DNA from: Nemertoderma westbladi
Taxonomy: Eukaryota > Xenacoelomorpha > Nemertodermatida > Nemertodermatidae
Assembly: GCA_032718475.1 (NCBI GenBank)
Contig: JAUCBJ010004836.1
Span: 1-46,204, forward strand
Direction: 5' to 3'
Length of the DNA: 46,204 bases
Shown one piece after another: positions 11,280-21,262 of the stretch. Both the position numbers and the translations under genes were made by a program. Within the stretch, counting starts at the first letter, position 1. The number at the start of each line of letters is the position of its first letter. The notes beneath the pieces were generated by a model, which saw only the letters and a program-made list of their open reading frames with translations, was not told where the DNA came from and did not search any database.

Positions 11280-11470
11280 TGAGTAAAATGTATTTTATTA
11301 AATCGGGGTTGCTATGACAAAAAGCGATAACGAAATCGTACTCCGGTTCATGTATACGTGTTTATAAGGTATTAAAAGATGTGTAAAAGAATGAGTAAAA
11401 TGTATTAATAATATTGGGGTTAATGTGTTATGACAAAAGGCAATAACGAAGTCGTACTCCTGTGTGGGGT
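11280..11470. repeat. Imperfect direct repeat, ~112-bp period
   Basis: TGAGTAAAATGTATT, GGGGTT, TATGACAAAA and AACGAARTCGTACTCC occur twice in the same order about 110 bp apart. Confidence 0.6.
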
Positions 11471-11584
11471 TAGGACAGGTATGATGTACAGTACACGAAG
11501 TATTAACTTACTTATTACTAACTTACGTATTAATTTACTTAATTACGATGCAACCCCTGGCATTGGCCTACCGTTTTATATCAC

Positions 11585-11790
11585 AACTTAGTATTTAGAG
11601 CGCAGCATCTGAAAGGAACTGTTAATAATACTACCTTGAAAGTGAACATAGTTTTTGGAGATTATATAGTAGAGATCAATCGAATAATACAAATTAACCA
11701 ACTTATCACGCCGACAGAATTCAGTCTCCCACACACGGTGAGTTATAAGCCGCACAAGACTGTCTTCTACTGTTGTTTGATTTTGTATGG
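11585..11790 (+). mobile_element. Diverged BEL-type LTR fragment, inverted
   Basis: The reverse complement matches window bases 1-230 block by block (GGGAGACTG.ATTC, TGTATTATT, ACTATATAATCTCC, ACAGTTCCTTTCA, GCTCTAAATACTA). It is therefore in the opposite orientation to that copy and to the complete element at 13773-25734. The adjacent direct repeat at 11280-11470 may belong to the same remnant. Confidence 0.5.
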
Positions 11791-11839
11791 GCTAACAAAC
11801 AATATAAGACACGTAAATTAACAGGTTAAACTGTTAAAG

Positions 11840-11930
11840 GTCTAAAAGCGCGAACACAGGCCTCGTCAGTAGCGCTAACCAGTTCAAGTACTCTCTCCCG
11901 GCCACTTGCCTTCCAATTTAATCCACTTCA
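11840..11930 (-). mobile_element. SINE head fragment
   Basis: CGTCAGTAGCGCTAACCAGTTCAAG...GGCCACTTGCC matches the tRNA-like head segment at about 38637-38668. Only the head is seen. Confidence 0.4.
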
Positions 11931-12248
11931 AACGCTTGTAAATATTATGGTTCAGCCACTATGGAGGAGTGAGGTGAAACTATCTCTATTATAAATTGAA
12001 TGCAATCTCATTACGATTTGTAGAAACATTATTTTTGTTTTATATCGTTGAATGGTACTACTGTATTACATACACTGGAGGAGGGTTACTATATTATTAT
12101 TTCCATATTGTTCTATCTTTACCTATAACGTAATGTCAACAGGGTTTATTTGGTCCAGTTATATTACTATAATGCGAAATAATGCGAATGCGTAATTCCG
12201 TGAATTATTATAACAAATTATACACCATGACACCCGTATTATCGGACA

Positions 12249-12271
12249 CCCCCCCCCCCCCCCCCCCCCCC
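12249..12271 (+). repeat. Poly(C) tract, C23
   Basis: Followed by TCTACAAATCTT and GCTTGAAATTTGA, words also found after the C-rich tract at 27660, so it belongs to the same dispersed repeat family. Confidence 0.7.
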
Positions 12272-12450
12272 TACATTGTTCTACAAATCTTTATCATAAT
12301 GCTTGAAATTTGAAACTAGTTCAACTCACTTTTTGCCTTTAATTTTTTTTATAAGCGTTTTCAAAAAGTGTCTTGCAAAATTTCACCTTCCGTATATTGG
12401 ACATGCTCACCAACTCATAATAAAATAAATAATAAAGAATTAGAATTTTG

Positions 12451-12460
12451 TTTATTTATT
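12451..12460 (-). terminator. Candidate poly(A) signals for the SLC6 gene
   Basis: On the minus strand two overlapping AATAAA hexamers lie about 225-235 bp downstream of the transporter stop codon. No cleavage site can be read from sequence alone. Confidence 0.4.
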
Positions 12461-12683
12461 AAGTACAATAAATAAGGCCAAATCGAAAGTTCCGGCTTCA
12501 TGTTAACAATGGCGGTGAGTGCACTGGTTGTATTTCAAATTTCATTTTAAGCAATTTGATAAATATTTATAGAAAAAAATTTCTGTGTCGTCAGAAAATG
12601 ACACTTTACTACTGGTCATGGTGTAGATGATTGACAATAAATATGAATATATATAAATTTAAATAATATGAATTATTTGGCAT

Positions 12684-12959
12684 TTATGCCTTCCTTAATT
12701 GTTTTCGTAAGAAGGCTACTGCTCGCTGGGTACCCGACATAATCCGATCGAGAATGGAAGGATCGTGTTCGCAGAACACGATACCATGCTGCTCGCGCAA
12801 CCGCTCTTCCGGGAAGAACGCCGGCTCTTCTTTAGGGAGGCGAAGAATATTAAAGAATCTTAATGCGGCTATTAGCGGAATCCATATGGTTACGGTGAGA
12901 GTCAACAGGGCGCAGCAAAACTGTGCCCATGGAGGCAGATCTTTGTCAACAGTCTCGCC
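12684..12959 (-). CDS. SLC6 neutral amino acid transporter, last exon (helix 12 and C-terminus)
   Basis: The exon starts after acceptor TTTTCAG (AG at 12961-12960) in phase 0 and encodes 91 residues to a TAA at 12684-12686. It begins with the loop before helix 12 (GETVDKDLPPWAQ), then the hydrophobic helix 12 (LLTLTVTIWIPLIAALRF), then a charged cytosolic tail of about 50 residues (PEERLREQHG, DPSILDRIM, FLRKQLRKA). A short WAQ-type lead-in, helix 12 and a basic tail are the normal SLC6 ending, and KYTAWD at the end of the previous exon joins it well. The preceding intron (12960-28818, 15.9 kb) is large because it holds a BEL/Pao element and a minisatellite. Confidence 0.93.
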   Translation of the reverse strand, partial: GETVDKDLPPWAQFCCALLTLTVTIWIPLIAALRFFNILRLPKEEPAFFPEERLREQHGIVFCEHDPSILDRIMSGTQRAVAFLRKQLRKA

Positions 12960-13767
12960 CTGAAAATGAGAAATATTTACAAATCAAGATGTAAGTTAGA
13001 ATAGAATTACAGTAAGAGTGAGAAAATAGTCAAGAGTGGACTTAACGCCATACAGATAGTGGAGTCTCACATGTCGTTTCACATTTCCCGTTAGGGTTCA
13101 TCCATAAATCAGGTCACGCTGCGGACAGGTCTGCAATATCGTGAGGACTCATTGAGGTTTAACGATATCATTCAATAAATGGGGAAAAATACAACTCTTA
13201 CAATAATGAGAATAGTATTTTTTATTTTTTATTTATTTAGATTATGAATCTGCCAATATGTAGACAATCTTCCATGCTACTAATACCCCACATGTTCAAC
13301 CAGCAATTAAACCGCTAAGAAGGCGGCCACATGACGAGCTCAAGATCATCTGTAAGCCTCAACTTAATCCTCCATTAATTGTTAAATGTACAAACCACAT
13401 AGAAACTCTACAAGCGTATTATATTTTATTCTTTTGTAGCCAGTGGAGGAAATTATACTGTTTACAAACCAGACTCTCTCACTAGTTAGTAACAGCAGGC
13501 CTACAGTCCTACTAAATTCCCAAAAGAACCTAAGTAACAATACAGTCCTACTAAATTCCAAAAAGAACATTATAGAACCCAAAAGAACCACCCAAAAGAA
13601 TCTAAAGTAGCGAATTGTGAGAGTATAATGCAATTAATTGTTATGACATACTTTAACAACTTTACTATGTTTAGTATAATGTATAATATATTTATATACG
13701 TATTCAATTGTTTCTATCCCAACATTATTTACGCGCACCAACCCTATTGTGACTTTTATTATAAACT
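12960..13767. other. Intronic sequence, no gene
   Basis: Contains a short tandem repeat at about 13500-13605 (CCTACTAAATTCC followed by AAAAGAACC-like words, twice). The minus-strand frame over it is a by-product. The rest shows nothing recognisable. Confidence 0.5.
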
Positions 13768-13772
13768 ACCAT
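13768..13772. repeat. Target-site duplication of the BEL/Pao element, left
   Basis: ACCAT, matched by ACCAT at 25735-25739. Confidence 0.8.
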
Positions 13773-15003
13773 TGTTTGCGCTTTCAGACCTTTGGCAGTT
13801 TAACCCGCCAAATTAGGATGTCTTCTAGATAATAAATCGCTTTTAGCCTCTGACAAGTATTTGATTCACTACACTAGTTGAAACCAATCTGTGCGCGATC
13901 ATTCACCCGCTGGATATACCCGGGAGATTGACTTCGACGGCTTAATCTTATTGCTATGTAAGCCTAATGTATTATTCGACTGACAGTATTATATAATCTC
14001 TGACAATATTATTCACCTTCGGGGAATATTAACAGTTCCTTTAGGACGTGGCGCTCTATCTATATAAACAGAGTTATGACTTAAACTACATGCAACGATA
14101 TGGCTTAGTTACAATTCACATATATGGCGCATTCTTTAGGAAATGCTTCGTTATCAGTCTCACTCATACACAATGCTGCACAATACAGCACACTGATCTG
14201 CCGATCTTCACTGATTTTAGTCACATATAAAAGGAACACAGACCGACTCATGTAGGGTCTATCAGATAACATTAGATTCACTTCAAACCACTTTAACATA
14301 AGTCACAATCGTTATATGTAACCTGTCTCTCTTACCTTCGGTATATCAAGAATATTGGGTTTTCGGGGTTATTTCTCGTTATTCCAAATATAATATTTCA
14401 TCAACCATATAATGAATAACCGACAGTAAATAGCAGTATAACGTTATAAAAGTATGCACGACAAGACCAGCCAAGCATTGAGTAAGTTGTTAACCATTGA
14501 GTTACCCAGTGTGAATGGTACATGCAGATAACGGATATATGTCCTTATAATTAAGCCTACTAGTGTTAGGCTAAAAGCAGAAAAGCACAAATATTCCAAA
14601 AGCCGTTCTTTCTTGGCTCAGGACTGAATGATAACACTGCCCATAAAGCATTGCGTGATTTCTAGGAAATTTCTGTACAAGAACAGTAAAAACGCTCTGA
14701 TTGGTTGACTGAACTGAGAGGCACCGTAGAACAAAGAAAATCGACACGTATACAGCTCAGCTGTTAACCGTCGTCATAGTAACTACTGTTTCAAGAGGAT
14801 CTAGCTATTTTGCGTTATAGAATTGCCATAGAATCACCAACCATGTCCCCCAAAGTACACATACGGAAGAAATAGCTCTTAGGTCCTCTAAAAAACACCG
14901 ATACAGCAATAATACGGCCTCTTACGCCTACTAAACCAACTACAGAGTATTTTACGGGAAAAATAAGGAAAAATAACCGGGCAATTCCGCAAAAGCTTTT
15001 ACA
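13773..15003 (-). repeat. 3' LTR of BEL/Pao element
   Basis: 1231 bp, same length as 24504-25734 and about 99% identical by eye. In element sense it starts TGTAAAAGC and ends GCGCAAACA. Confidence 0.93.
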
Positions 15004-15081
15004 CCGCTCCCAGAAAATGGGATTTTCAGTCTATAAAATATAAAAATCACAGTTTCTAAAACATAAAGATACTCTAAACAG

Positions 15082-15288
15082 TTAGTTTTTCTTGCGCGGA
15101 CGGCGTTCACGCAGTTTCCCGAGGCCAGCAAGAGTCCTTTTCTCTTTGGGGCGAGCCACTTTACTAGAAAGGCTATAACTCCTGGGTAAAGGGTGCAATA
15201 CAATTGCATTAGAAGGTTTGGGTTTACGGTCGGTGTCTCGTCCATTTCGATATGCTTCTCCTCGAGCTGATTTTCCTCCGCTTGTCAT
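15082..15288 (-). CDS. Small basic ORF next to the 3' LTR of the BEL/Pao element
   Basis: 68 codons from ATG to stop, lying 79 bp inside the 3' LTR. It is very rich in Arg, Lys, Ser and Pro (RPKEKR, LRERRPRKKN at the end). It is not a recognisable retroelement domain. It could be an accessory nucleic-acid-binding peptide, the tail of a lost gene, or chance; a chance frame this basic in AT-rich DNA would be somewhat unusual. Confidence 0.3.
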   Translation of the reverse strand: MTSGGKSARGEAYRNGRDTDRKPKPSNAIVLHPLPRSYSLSSKVARPKEKRTLAGLGKLRERRPRKKN

Positions 15289-15471
15289 GGGATACGTTCG
15301 TCCAAAACTCTCGCAGAGAATAGGGTTTTCTAAGCTTGATATCTTCTTAGAGATTCGAGATTTCCCAATCGAACTGAGATAAGGCCAATTCGTTTATCGA
15401 TTGGACTTACTGTTAGAACTTACGTTTATCTGAACAAACGCAGGTTTCTTTTTTTGATCTTTATAGAATAG

Positions 15472-15534
15472 CGTTTAACTCGTTTCGTACAACGCTCTCC
15501 TTCACCTTGATGAAGGGTTGTATCGCGTTAAACG
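15472..15534. other. Long imperfect hairpin in the 3' untranslated part of the element
   Basis: CGTTTAAC, TACAAC and CCTTCA in the left arm pair with TGAAGG, GTTGTA and GTTAAACG in the right arm around a short loop, with small internal mismatches. Confidence 0.6.
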
Positions 15535-15725
15535 GGGACGACCATACGGTTGGATAGTGATATTAGGTGTCCGCGTCACAATCCGGCTAGGTAAGATGGG
15601 CGGCTAGCTAGAAATCACTGTCGGAGTGTTACCGATTAATTGTTAGGGTAGCACTAGATCTTTGAACAGTGAATACAGTCCGCGAGGATCCGCGACACCA
15701 CCAGGATCGCAGGTCTGAGGTCCAA

Positions 15726-16385
15726 CTAAGGAATGAGGAGGTTTGACCGAGTATTCCGGGACTCTGATCGTAGGTTTACTCCAGGATCGTTCGAGCCGAG
15801 TGAGCATAGGTGATACGTCAAACAAGTTTCGCTCGAAACTCCAGTAAATATAACGAGCACAACTGTGTTTAACACAACGTTTCCGTGGATGTTTATGTCT
15901 TTCCGTTTATTGGCTGGGTCTAGGGCATTTATCGTAATAATACCAAAAACGCACGTCTTGTAGGGGAAACGCGAGTGATCTCTCTCCAGCTTACAATATT
16001 CCTCCATCCGTTCGAAGCTATCCGGTACAACAGGTAGCGATCGATCGGCGGTAAGATACATCATAGTGGAATAGAGCCGTTTGAGTTCTACCATGCGGTC
16101 ATGATGTATACCTTGAGGATATCGAGTTTCTAGATTCTGTTGACTGGCAATATTGAGATAGGTCTCTCTTAGGAATTCTAGATAATCGTTGAAGTCGCGA
16201 CGTTTATCAGGTTCTTCAACGTCTTCCCTCTCGAGTCTGTTTCGAATAGAGTTCTCGTGTTCTATTCTCGATTTATCGTTTCGACTCCGCTGGGTATGAT
16301 ATTTAAATAAAACCATTTCCCTTTCGGTGTCTATATCGTCGGTGTCGTGTAAATCAATAGGATGACCAGTAGTCAAGAAGTCCAT
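15726..16385 (-). CDS. Unrecognised 219-codon ORF in the 3' part of the BEL/Pao element
   Basis: The frame opens at 16385 and is strongly hydrophilic for about 150 residues, with many Glu, Arg, Asp and Tyr (DTDDIDTERE, RNRLEREDVEEPDKRRD, DDRM/ELKRLYS-like segments). It then changes character after about residue 160, where a hydrophobic stretch (VVLNTVVLVIF) appears and the tail loses any pattern. A hidden splice or frame break near the change is possible. It lies where an integrase end or an accessory/envelope gene might be, but I see neither integrase motifs nor a signal peptide. Function unknown; it may be captured sequence. Confidence 0.4.
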   Translation of the reverse strand: MDFLTTGHPIDLHDTDDIDTEREMVLFKYHTQRSRNDKSRIEHENSIRNRLEREDVEEPDKRRDFNDYLEFLRETYLNIASQQNLETRYPQGIHHDRMVELKRLYSTMMYLTADRSLPVVPDSFERMEEYCKLERDHSRFPYKTCVFGIITINALDPANKRKDINIHGNVVLNTVVLVIFTGVSSETCLTYHLCSLGSNDPGVNLRSESRNTRSNLLIP

Positions 16386-17430
16386 ATACGTACCATTACG
16401 ATGCGTATAGCGAGCGGTGAATTTTCCATAGTCTAATTCACGCGTAAGTTACTTCCAGGAAATCGTAGGTTCGATATAACGACCATCATCCTCCGTAGTA
16501 GTTGGACTAGTATCACCGCGTATCAAGCTATCAACAAACGCTTGAAAGTAGAGTATATCGCTCCCTGATACCAAGACCATCTTCTATCAACTCCGTCATA
16601 TCTGCTATATATGAGTTTATTAATATTATAATGAGTTTATATTTAGGCTAGCGAGCGTCGCTGCCTACCCCAATCAGCCCCCGGACAGTGCGAGATCCTC
16701 AGCGCCGATGTGTCGTCGCCGCTGTACTTTCGCCAACGACGTAGCCGCACAACGACAACGACAACCGGCACAAGTCACTCGACTGTCTGTCCCAAAGGCT
16801 TAGATACACCTCAGGTTCTTACTGGAGAGTTAGGGTTACTTTCACAATTGCGACTCGCTACTGTAAACACACCTTAGTAGTAACATTCGCCTATAAACTC
16901 ACAAATACCACACACACAACTTGTCACAAATTACACACACTCGGGTCACTTGTCCGTTAGTCAGTGCCTTCCAGAATGTCACGTTATTATCATGTATCCT
17001 TGGATACTAGCAGTGCGCTATTTATTCCCTATGCTATTCAATGGGACAAGCTTTCTATTGTTCTTTTAACTCAATTCTAATTCTAGCGTGGTTGTTGCTA
17101 TGGTGACATTATGCAAAGCTAGCGGTAGAATTAGGGTAATTCCAATGCATACAGATCTGGGATGTTATTTAATAGTAATTCTTTAATGGTCAATGTCCTG
17201 TTTTATACATGGCTTTATGAATTTTATCGGCTATTGACTATGTTTGGGAGACTTTCGCACACTCATACGCATAAGAAGATAAATCTCCGCTCCCTTGATC
17301 TATTAATTAATGGAATTTTGGGAATGTTATAAATTGCGTAAAAATGGCAATTTATTAAATTCATTAAAAGGCATGAATTTAAATTTATTCCCTGAAATTT
17401 TATTATTTGATAATTAAATTGACATGTTTT

Positions 17431-17720
17431 GATTCTAGAACATGTCTGGGGACACAAGATCCTTAATTCTATGAAAATTGTCTTTTTAAGAATATCGGTA
17501 AATGCTACGATGTCTTAATTGACTAGAATTGTTGAAGGATCTGAATTTTACAGATTTTGATTTATTAGATTTGCAAATATTAAATAATTAATATTTGAGA
17601 TGGGCACCGATTTATTCCAGAACTTGTCTGGGGACGTTAACCACTGATTCTAGAATTTGTCTTTCAAGTATATCGGTGGGTGCCGCGATATCTTAATCGA
17701 CTAGAATTACAGATGGTCAA
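17431..17720. repeat. Imperfect tandem duplication, ~182-bp period
   Basis: ATTCTAGAAC/ATTCCAGAAC + TTGTCTGGGGAC-type words, TTGTCTTTY, ATATCGGT, TGCYRCGAT and GACTAGAATT recur in order. It lies in the non-coding part of the BEL/Pao interior. The surrounding 16386-18245 shows no coding signal. Confidence 0.6.
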
Positions 17721-18245
17721 AAGGTTTAACAGATTTATTTGCGTTTCACGCTACTGTTAGAGGGACATCACGCTACTATATGTATTATTTAATATACGGT
17801 ATGAGAGCAATATCGCACGAAGCAATGTCAGTGTGAAGAGGCAAGTCGTTTCCAAGGTCTACCCAGAGCTTGGTTTAGCCAAGACACGAGGATCTGAACT
17901 TTGCATTCCTAATACTCTGCCTACCAATAATACTTAAATATAGTAGTGGCTTTATTGTACTTTAATAAGTACGGATATTTCATCTTACTGTAGTCACGTA
18001 TTTATAATATGATACGGACAGTAAGGAAAGAGAAAAATAATTATTTCTCGCCGTCGCACTAAATATATAATATACGTAATTAAATAATAAACGCGAATAT
18101 ATATTGCACTAATCTACTAAATAATCTCTAAAATACCATACTACTAAATAAAATTAAATAAAACGATTAAAATAAAATTACATAATAATACATAAAAATA
18201 AAACAAATACAAAATAATAGAGTCACACACCCACTCCATATGTTG

Positions 18246-20774
18246 TTACGTTATGGAGTCCCTAGATGTTTGAAGGATTAGGGAGGTGGTCGTGGGAAGA
18301 GAATCTTGCCTTCCACAGTTTCCGGAGAGTCCTCCATTCCCTTCCGGTAAACACAAACGACCGACTGGGTGATTGAGTCGCTGCATCCCGAATACAATTC
18401 CAGGTTTCCTCTTCGTCCTGGAATAGTGACGATAGAAACATCGCTCTAGGTACACGACGGCCTTACAAAGCCGATTCCAGGAGCTATAGTGGTCCGTCGC
18501 TCCCTGCAGGAGAGGTGAGAGTCCCTGCGAGACGTCTGATGTTCCAGAGCTCCAATCGCTCTCTCTGATCTTCATGAAGGATCCACTCGCGGTGGGGAGG
18601 TCCAGATCCACGGCGTCGTCCCTGGCAATATGTAATACCGACAGATCTATCCCGGGTTCAAATAACTCCGATCCACCCGTCCGGGTTTTAGGTTTGACTT
18701 TCTCCGCTCCCTTGGCTGGTCTAATCTCAGTCGGAGTAAGATGGGGAGTTGCTCCTCTGGAAGCGATGTCAGTTGGATTAAACTTCTTGGGGCAATATCT
18801 CCATTGATCTACATTGGAGCTAATATCGTCATTATCTGAGGAGTATGGTGTTCCCTCAGTTGGGTCGTCTCCCTCACTAGTATCATCTTCCCATTCACTC
18901 ACCTGGCAGACGCGATCTTGAAGCAGTCTTTCTCTGAGCGTTCTTCGGGAAGGTCCAGTAAGGTACCAACCTACTCTAGTTCTTACCGCATAGGTCTGAA
19001 GTGGTTGCGGTTGAGCAGGTCGTTTCTCCAATGTCTCCAGCGCCTCATGCGCGTTTTGACCGATTAATATTTGTACTCCAGGATAATCGGTGTCGAATCT
19101 AGGAATGTTAAGTCGTTGGGCATGATCATCTTCGTCCCAATTATAAGGTTCCACTTGGGTGGTAGCGAAGTTCTTTATTGCCACCATTTTGACTGACCTT
19201 ATACTGTGTTCTCCTAGTTTATCCTGTGGAGTGGACAACTCACCTATATAATAGTCGGCAGCCACAGCATATTTCCAAACCTGCATGATCCCTGACATGT
19301 TTAGCTTGGTTCGGAACTTGGGTTGTCCAGCAAAGATGTCTTCGGCTAGTTCTTTATCGATGAATGTTCCTGTGCTGCCGGAGTCCAGGAGGGCGTTCAC
19401 TATATAGCTCTTCTGAGGTCCGTGGACCCGTAACTGGGCTACAAGAAATTCTCGGATTCCTACATTTGAAGTTGGCGCTTTCCAAGATTGTTGTTGATCT
19501 GAAGTAGTTAGGGTGAGGTCGCTGTCTGTGTCTTTCTCATACATGAGTGCTCGATACACTGCGGTGCTGTTTATTAAGTAACAGGATTCGTTTTGGTCAG
19601 AGAATTCGTCCGTATAGAATCCTTCCATCTCAGAACTTTGGTCAGTGTCGTTCACATCACTGAATTGGACATGTAGTTGTTCGGACTCACTTACCTGACT
19701 CGGGCTGCTTCGTTCGAATTCAGTGTGCAACAAGATATGATGTTTTGCACCGCACTTTGCACACCTTGCGTCGGAGTAACAGGTTCGCCGTTGGTGTCCT
19801 TGTCTGAGGCAATTATAACACAACCGCTTATCCCACATGACTTCCCGTCTCTCTTTTAATGATTTCTTTAAGAATTCATCGCACATATTCAAGCGGTGGG
19901 GCCCGTCGCACAGCACACATTTGGGTTTGATGTTACTTACTTTAACCTGTGCTGTGTGGTGCACACTTGTTCTTTCCTCGGGCTTTCTTACATGAATTCT
20001 CTTGGGAGACGTAGGAGGAGTTTTTCTTACCTGTTCTCTCCTGTCATTGGTTCGAGACTTGAATTTACTTACATGGTCTTTAGGCGTTTTATTGGCATAA
20101 TAAGATCTTTCAGTGTCTTTCCCGCTATCCTCTCCTTGAGAAGTCTGGCTTTCGCCGTCGTCTGTATAACACACTGGTGTTACCCTTCTCCTAGAAACGG
20201 GTTTCTCACTTACCTTGTTTTCCAGTGTCTTCTCTCTGGACTGCCTTTGGAGCTGTAATTTCACTTCTCCATCTAAGAATGACATGAGATCAGACATGGT
20301 AGGGTCTCGTCGTTGTTGTTCCATCATATATAACACCTTCTTGTCCCAGCGTGTACCTACTCCACCCTTGGGCAAAGTAGATGCTAAGGCTCCTACAACC
20401 ATAGAATTCTGGTATTCATGAGACTTACCTAACCAATCTAGTTGTCTACAGATCTCCTGAATCTCATCGGAAAACTCTATAATCCCGCTGCTAAGAAACT
20501 TTCGGGGCGCCATTAATTTTGCATATAAATACCTAGCTATGTTAGTCCTATTACCATACCTGATGTTTAGTGTATCCCAAACTTGTCTTAATCCATCTGG
20601 ATGTCCAATAAATTTTAACGCCATTGACTTGGGAGGTCCTTCCAAGCACTCGATGAGGAATCTAAGTTTCTCTCCATTAGATAGCACAGAGTTCTGTATG
20701 TTATCTTTGTAATATTCATTAAAAGGTAACCATTTCATCTCATCTCCATTGAACTTGACGATCTCTCCCACCAT
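18246..20774 (-). CDS. gag-pr: BEL/Pao gag-protease polyprotein with RT, RNase H and integrase lost
   Basis: 842 codons. Residues 1-200 match the BEL/Pao gag domain (DUF1759 type; FNGD, W.PF, L.EGPP and a Y.NR region). Zinc-knuckle-like cysteine clusters lie at about 286-350 (CVLCDGPHRLNMC; CYNCLRQGHQRRTC, a classic CX2CX4HX4C; CAKCGAKHH). The aspartic protease active site is ALLDSGSTGTFI at 461-472. Shortly after GWYLTGP (602-608), where RT normally begins, the sequence jumps to QWRYCPKKFNPTDIASRG (657-674), which in intact elements lies after RNase H, just before integrase. RT and RNase H are therefore deleted within an open frame. The last 60 residues look frameshifted, and no integrase core follows. 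A stop lies 3 codons before the chosen ATG. Confidence 0.9.
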   Translation of the reverse strand: MVGEIVKFNGDEMKWLPFNEYYKDNIQNSVLSNGEKLRFLIECLEGPPKSMALKFIGHPDGLRQVWDTLNIRYGNRTNIARYLYAKLMAPRKFLSSGIIEFSDEIQEICRQLDWLGKSHEYQNSMVVGALASTLPKGGVGTRWDKKVLYMMEQQRRDPTMSDLMSFLDGEVKLQLQRQSREKTLENKVSEKPVSRRRVTPVCYTDDGESQTSQGEDSGKDTERSYYANKTPKDHVSKFKSRTNDRREQVRKTPPTSPKRIHVRKPEERTSVHHTAQVKVSNIKPKCVLCDGPHRLNMCDEFLKKSLKERREVMWDKRLCYNCLRQGHQRRTCYSDARCAKCGAKHHILLHTEFERSSPSQVSESEQLHVQFSDVNDTDQSSEMEGFYTDEFSDQNESCYLINSTAVYRALMYEKDTDSDLTLTTSDQQQSWKAPTSNVGIREFLVAQLRVHGPQKSYIVNALLDSGSTGTFIDKELAEDIFAGQPKFRTKLNMSGIMQVWKYAVAADYYIGELSTPQDKLGEHSIRSVKMVAIKNFATTQVEPYNWDEDDHAQRLNIPRFDTDYPGVQILIGQNAHEALETLEKRPAQPQPLQTYAVRTRVGWYLTGPSRRTLRERLLQDRVCQVSEWEDDTSEGDDPTEGTPYSSDNDDISSNVDQWRYCPKKFNPTDIASRGATPHLTPTEIRPAKGAEKVKPKTRTGGSELFEPGIDLSVLHIARDDAVDLDLPTASGSFMKIRESDWSSGTSDVSQGLSPLLQGATDHYSSWNRLCKAVVYLERCFYRHYSRTKRKPGIVFGMQRLNHPVGRLCLPEGNGGLSGNCGRQDSLPTTTSLILQTSRDSIT

Positions 20775-20812
20775 CTCTCTAACCTACTTTCCTTTACGGT
20801 TCCCTTTAACTG

Positions 20813-21262
20813 TTAAACAGTCCCTTCTAACTCTCGGACCTGTTGGGAGGAGCGCACTCGATTCTCCTCCATCTTTTCGAGGAGAATGTCCATCCCCCGC
20901 CGTCTCTCGTCCACCCAATCAACCGCCGAAACGGGATCCGCCAACGTTGTAGCGGGCGGACGAGGGACAACGGGCGACAAATCATGAATATTTCGCTCGG
21001 AGTCCAGGGCATGAACTGTCTCATGGGCTGTTCTGCTGGGCACAGGTAGCTTAGTGCTGTGCAAAGGGAATTGAGAGGTAGGTTCAGGGAGTACAGGTGT
21101 CTCCACGACCGAAAGGGTGGCTTCGGGAACAGGCCTAATTATTTCAGGCTCATCTACTATAGTAGGGAGTCTCTCTATTGTAATTATTTGGTCTGTGGGT
21201 TCTGTACTACCTAAGTTGGTGTTATTTAGTTGCCTTCGAACAGCTGGAGGCAAATCAGGCAT
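20813..21262 (-). CDS. Pro-rich linker ORF of BEL/Pao gag region
   Basis: 149 codons in a frame different from both neighbours. It is rich in Pro, Thr, Val and Glu, with a C-terminal RRRGMDILLEKMEENR helix-like segment. It overlaps the end of the 21226-22227 ORF and ends 38 bp before the gag ATG. The three frames most likely were one gag precursor, or are joined by frameshifting; either would give coiled coil, Pro-rich linker, then the gag core. No known domain seen. Confidence 0.5.
   Translation of the reverse strand: MPDLPPAVRRQLNNTNLGSTEPTDQIITIERLPTIVDEPEIIRPVPEATLSVVETPVLPEPTSQFPLHSTKLPVPSRTAHETVHALDSERNIHDLSPVVPRPPATTLADPVSAVDWVDERRRGMDILLEKMEENRVRSSQQVRELEGTV

Noticed and set aside
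13628-13816. Small hydrophobic plus-strand ORF
   Set aside because: Runs across the left end of the BEL/Pao element, so it is created by the insertion.
15726-16385. Retroviral-type envelope gene
   Set aside because: No signal peptide, no cleavage motif and no C-terminal membrane anchor in a sensible place; left as unknown ORF.
19896-20258. 120-codon plus-strand ORF inside the BEL/Pao element
   Set aside because: Shadow of the gag zinc-knuckle frame on the minus strand.
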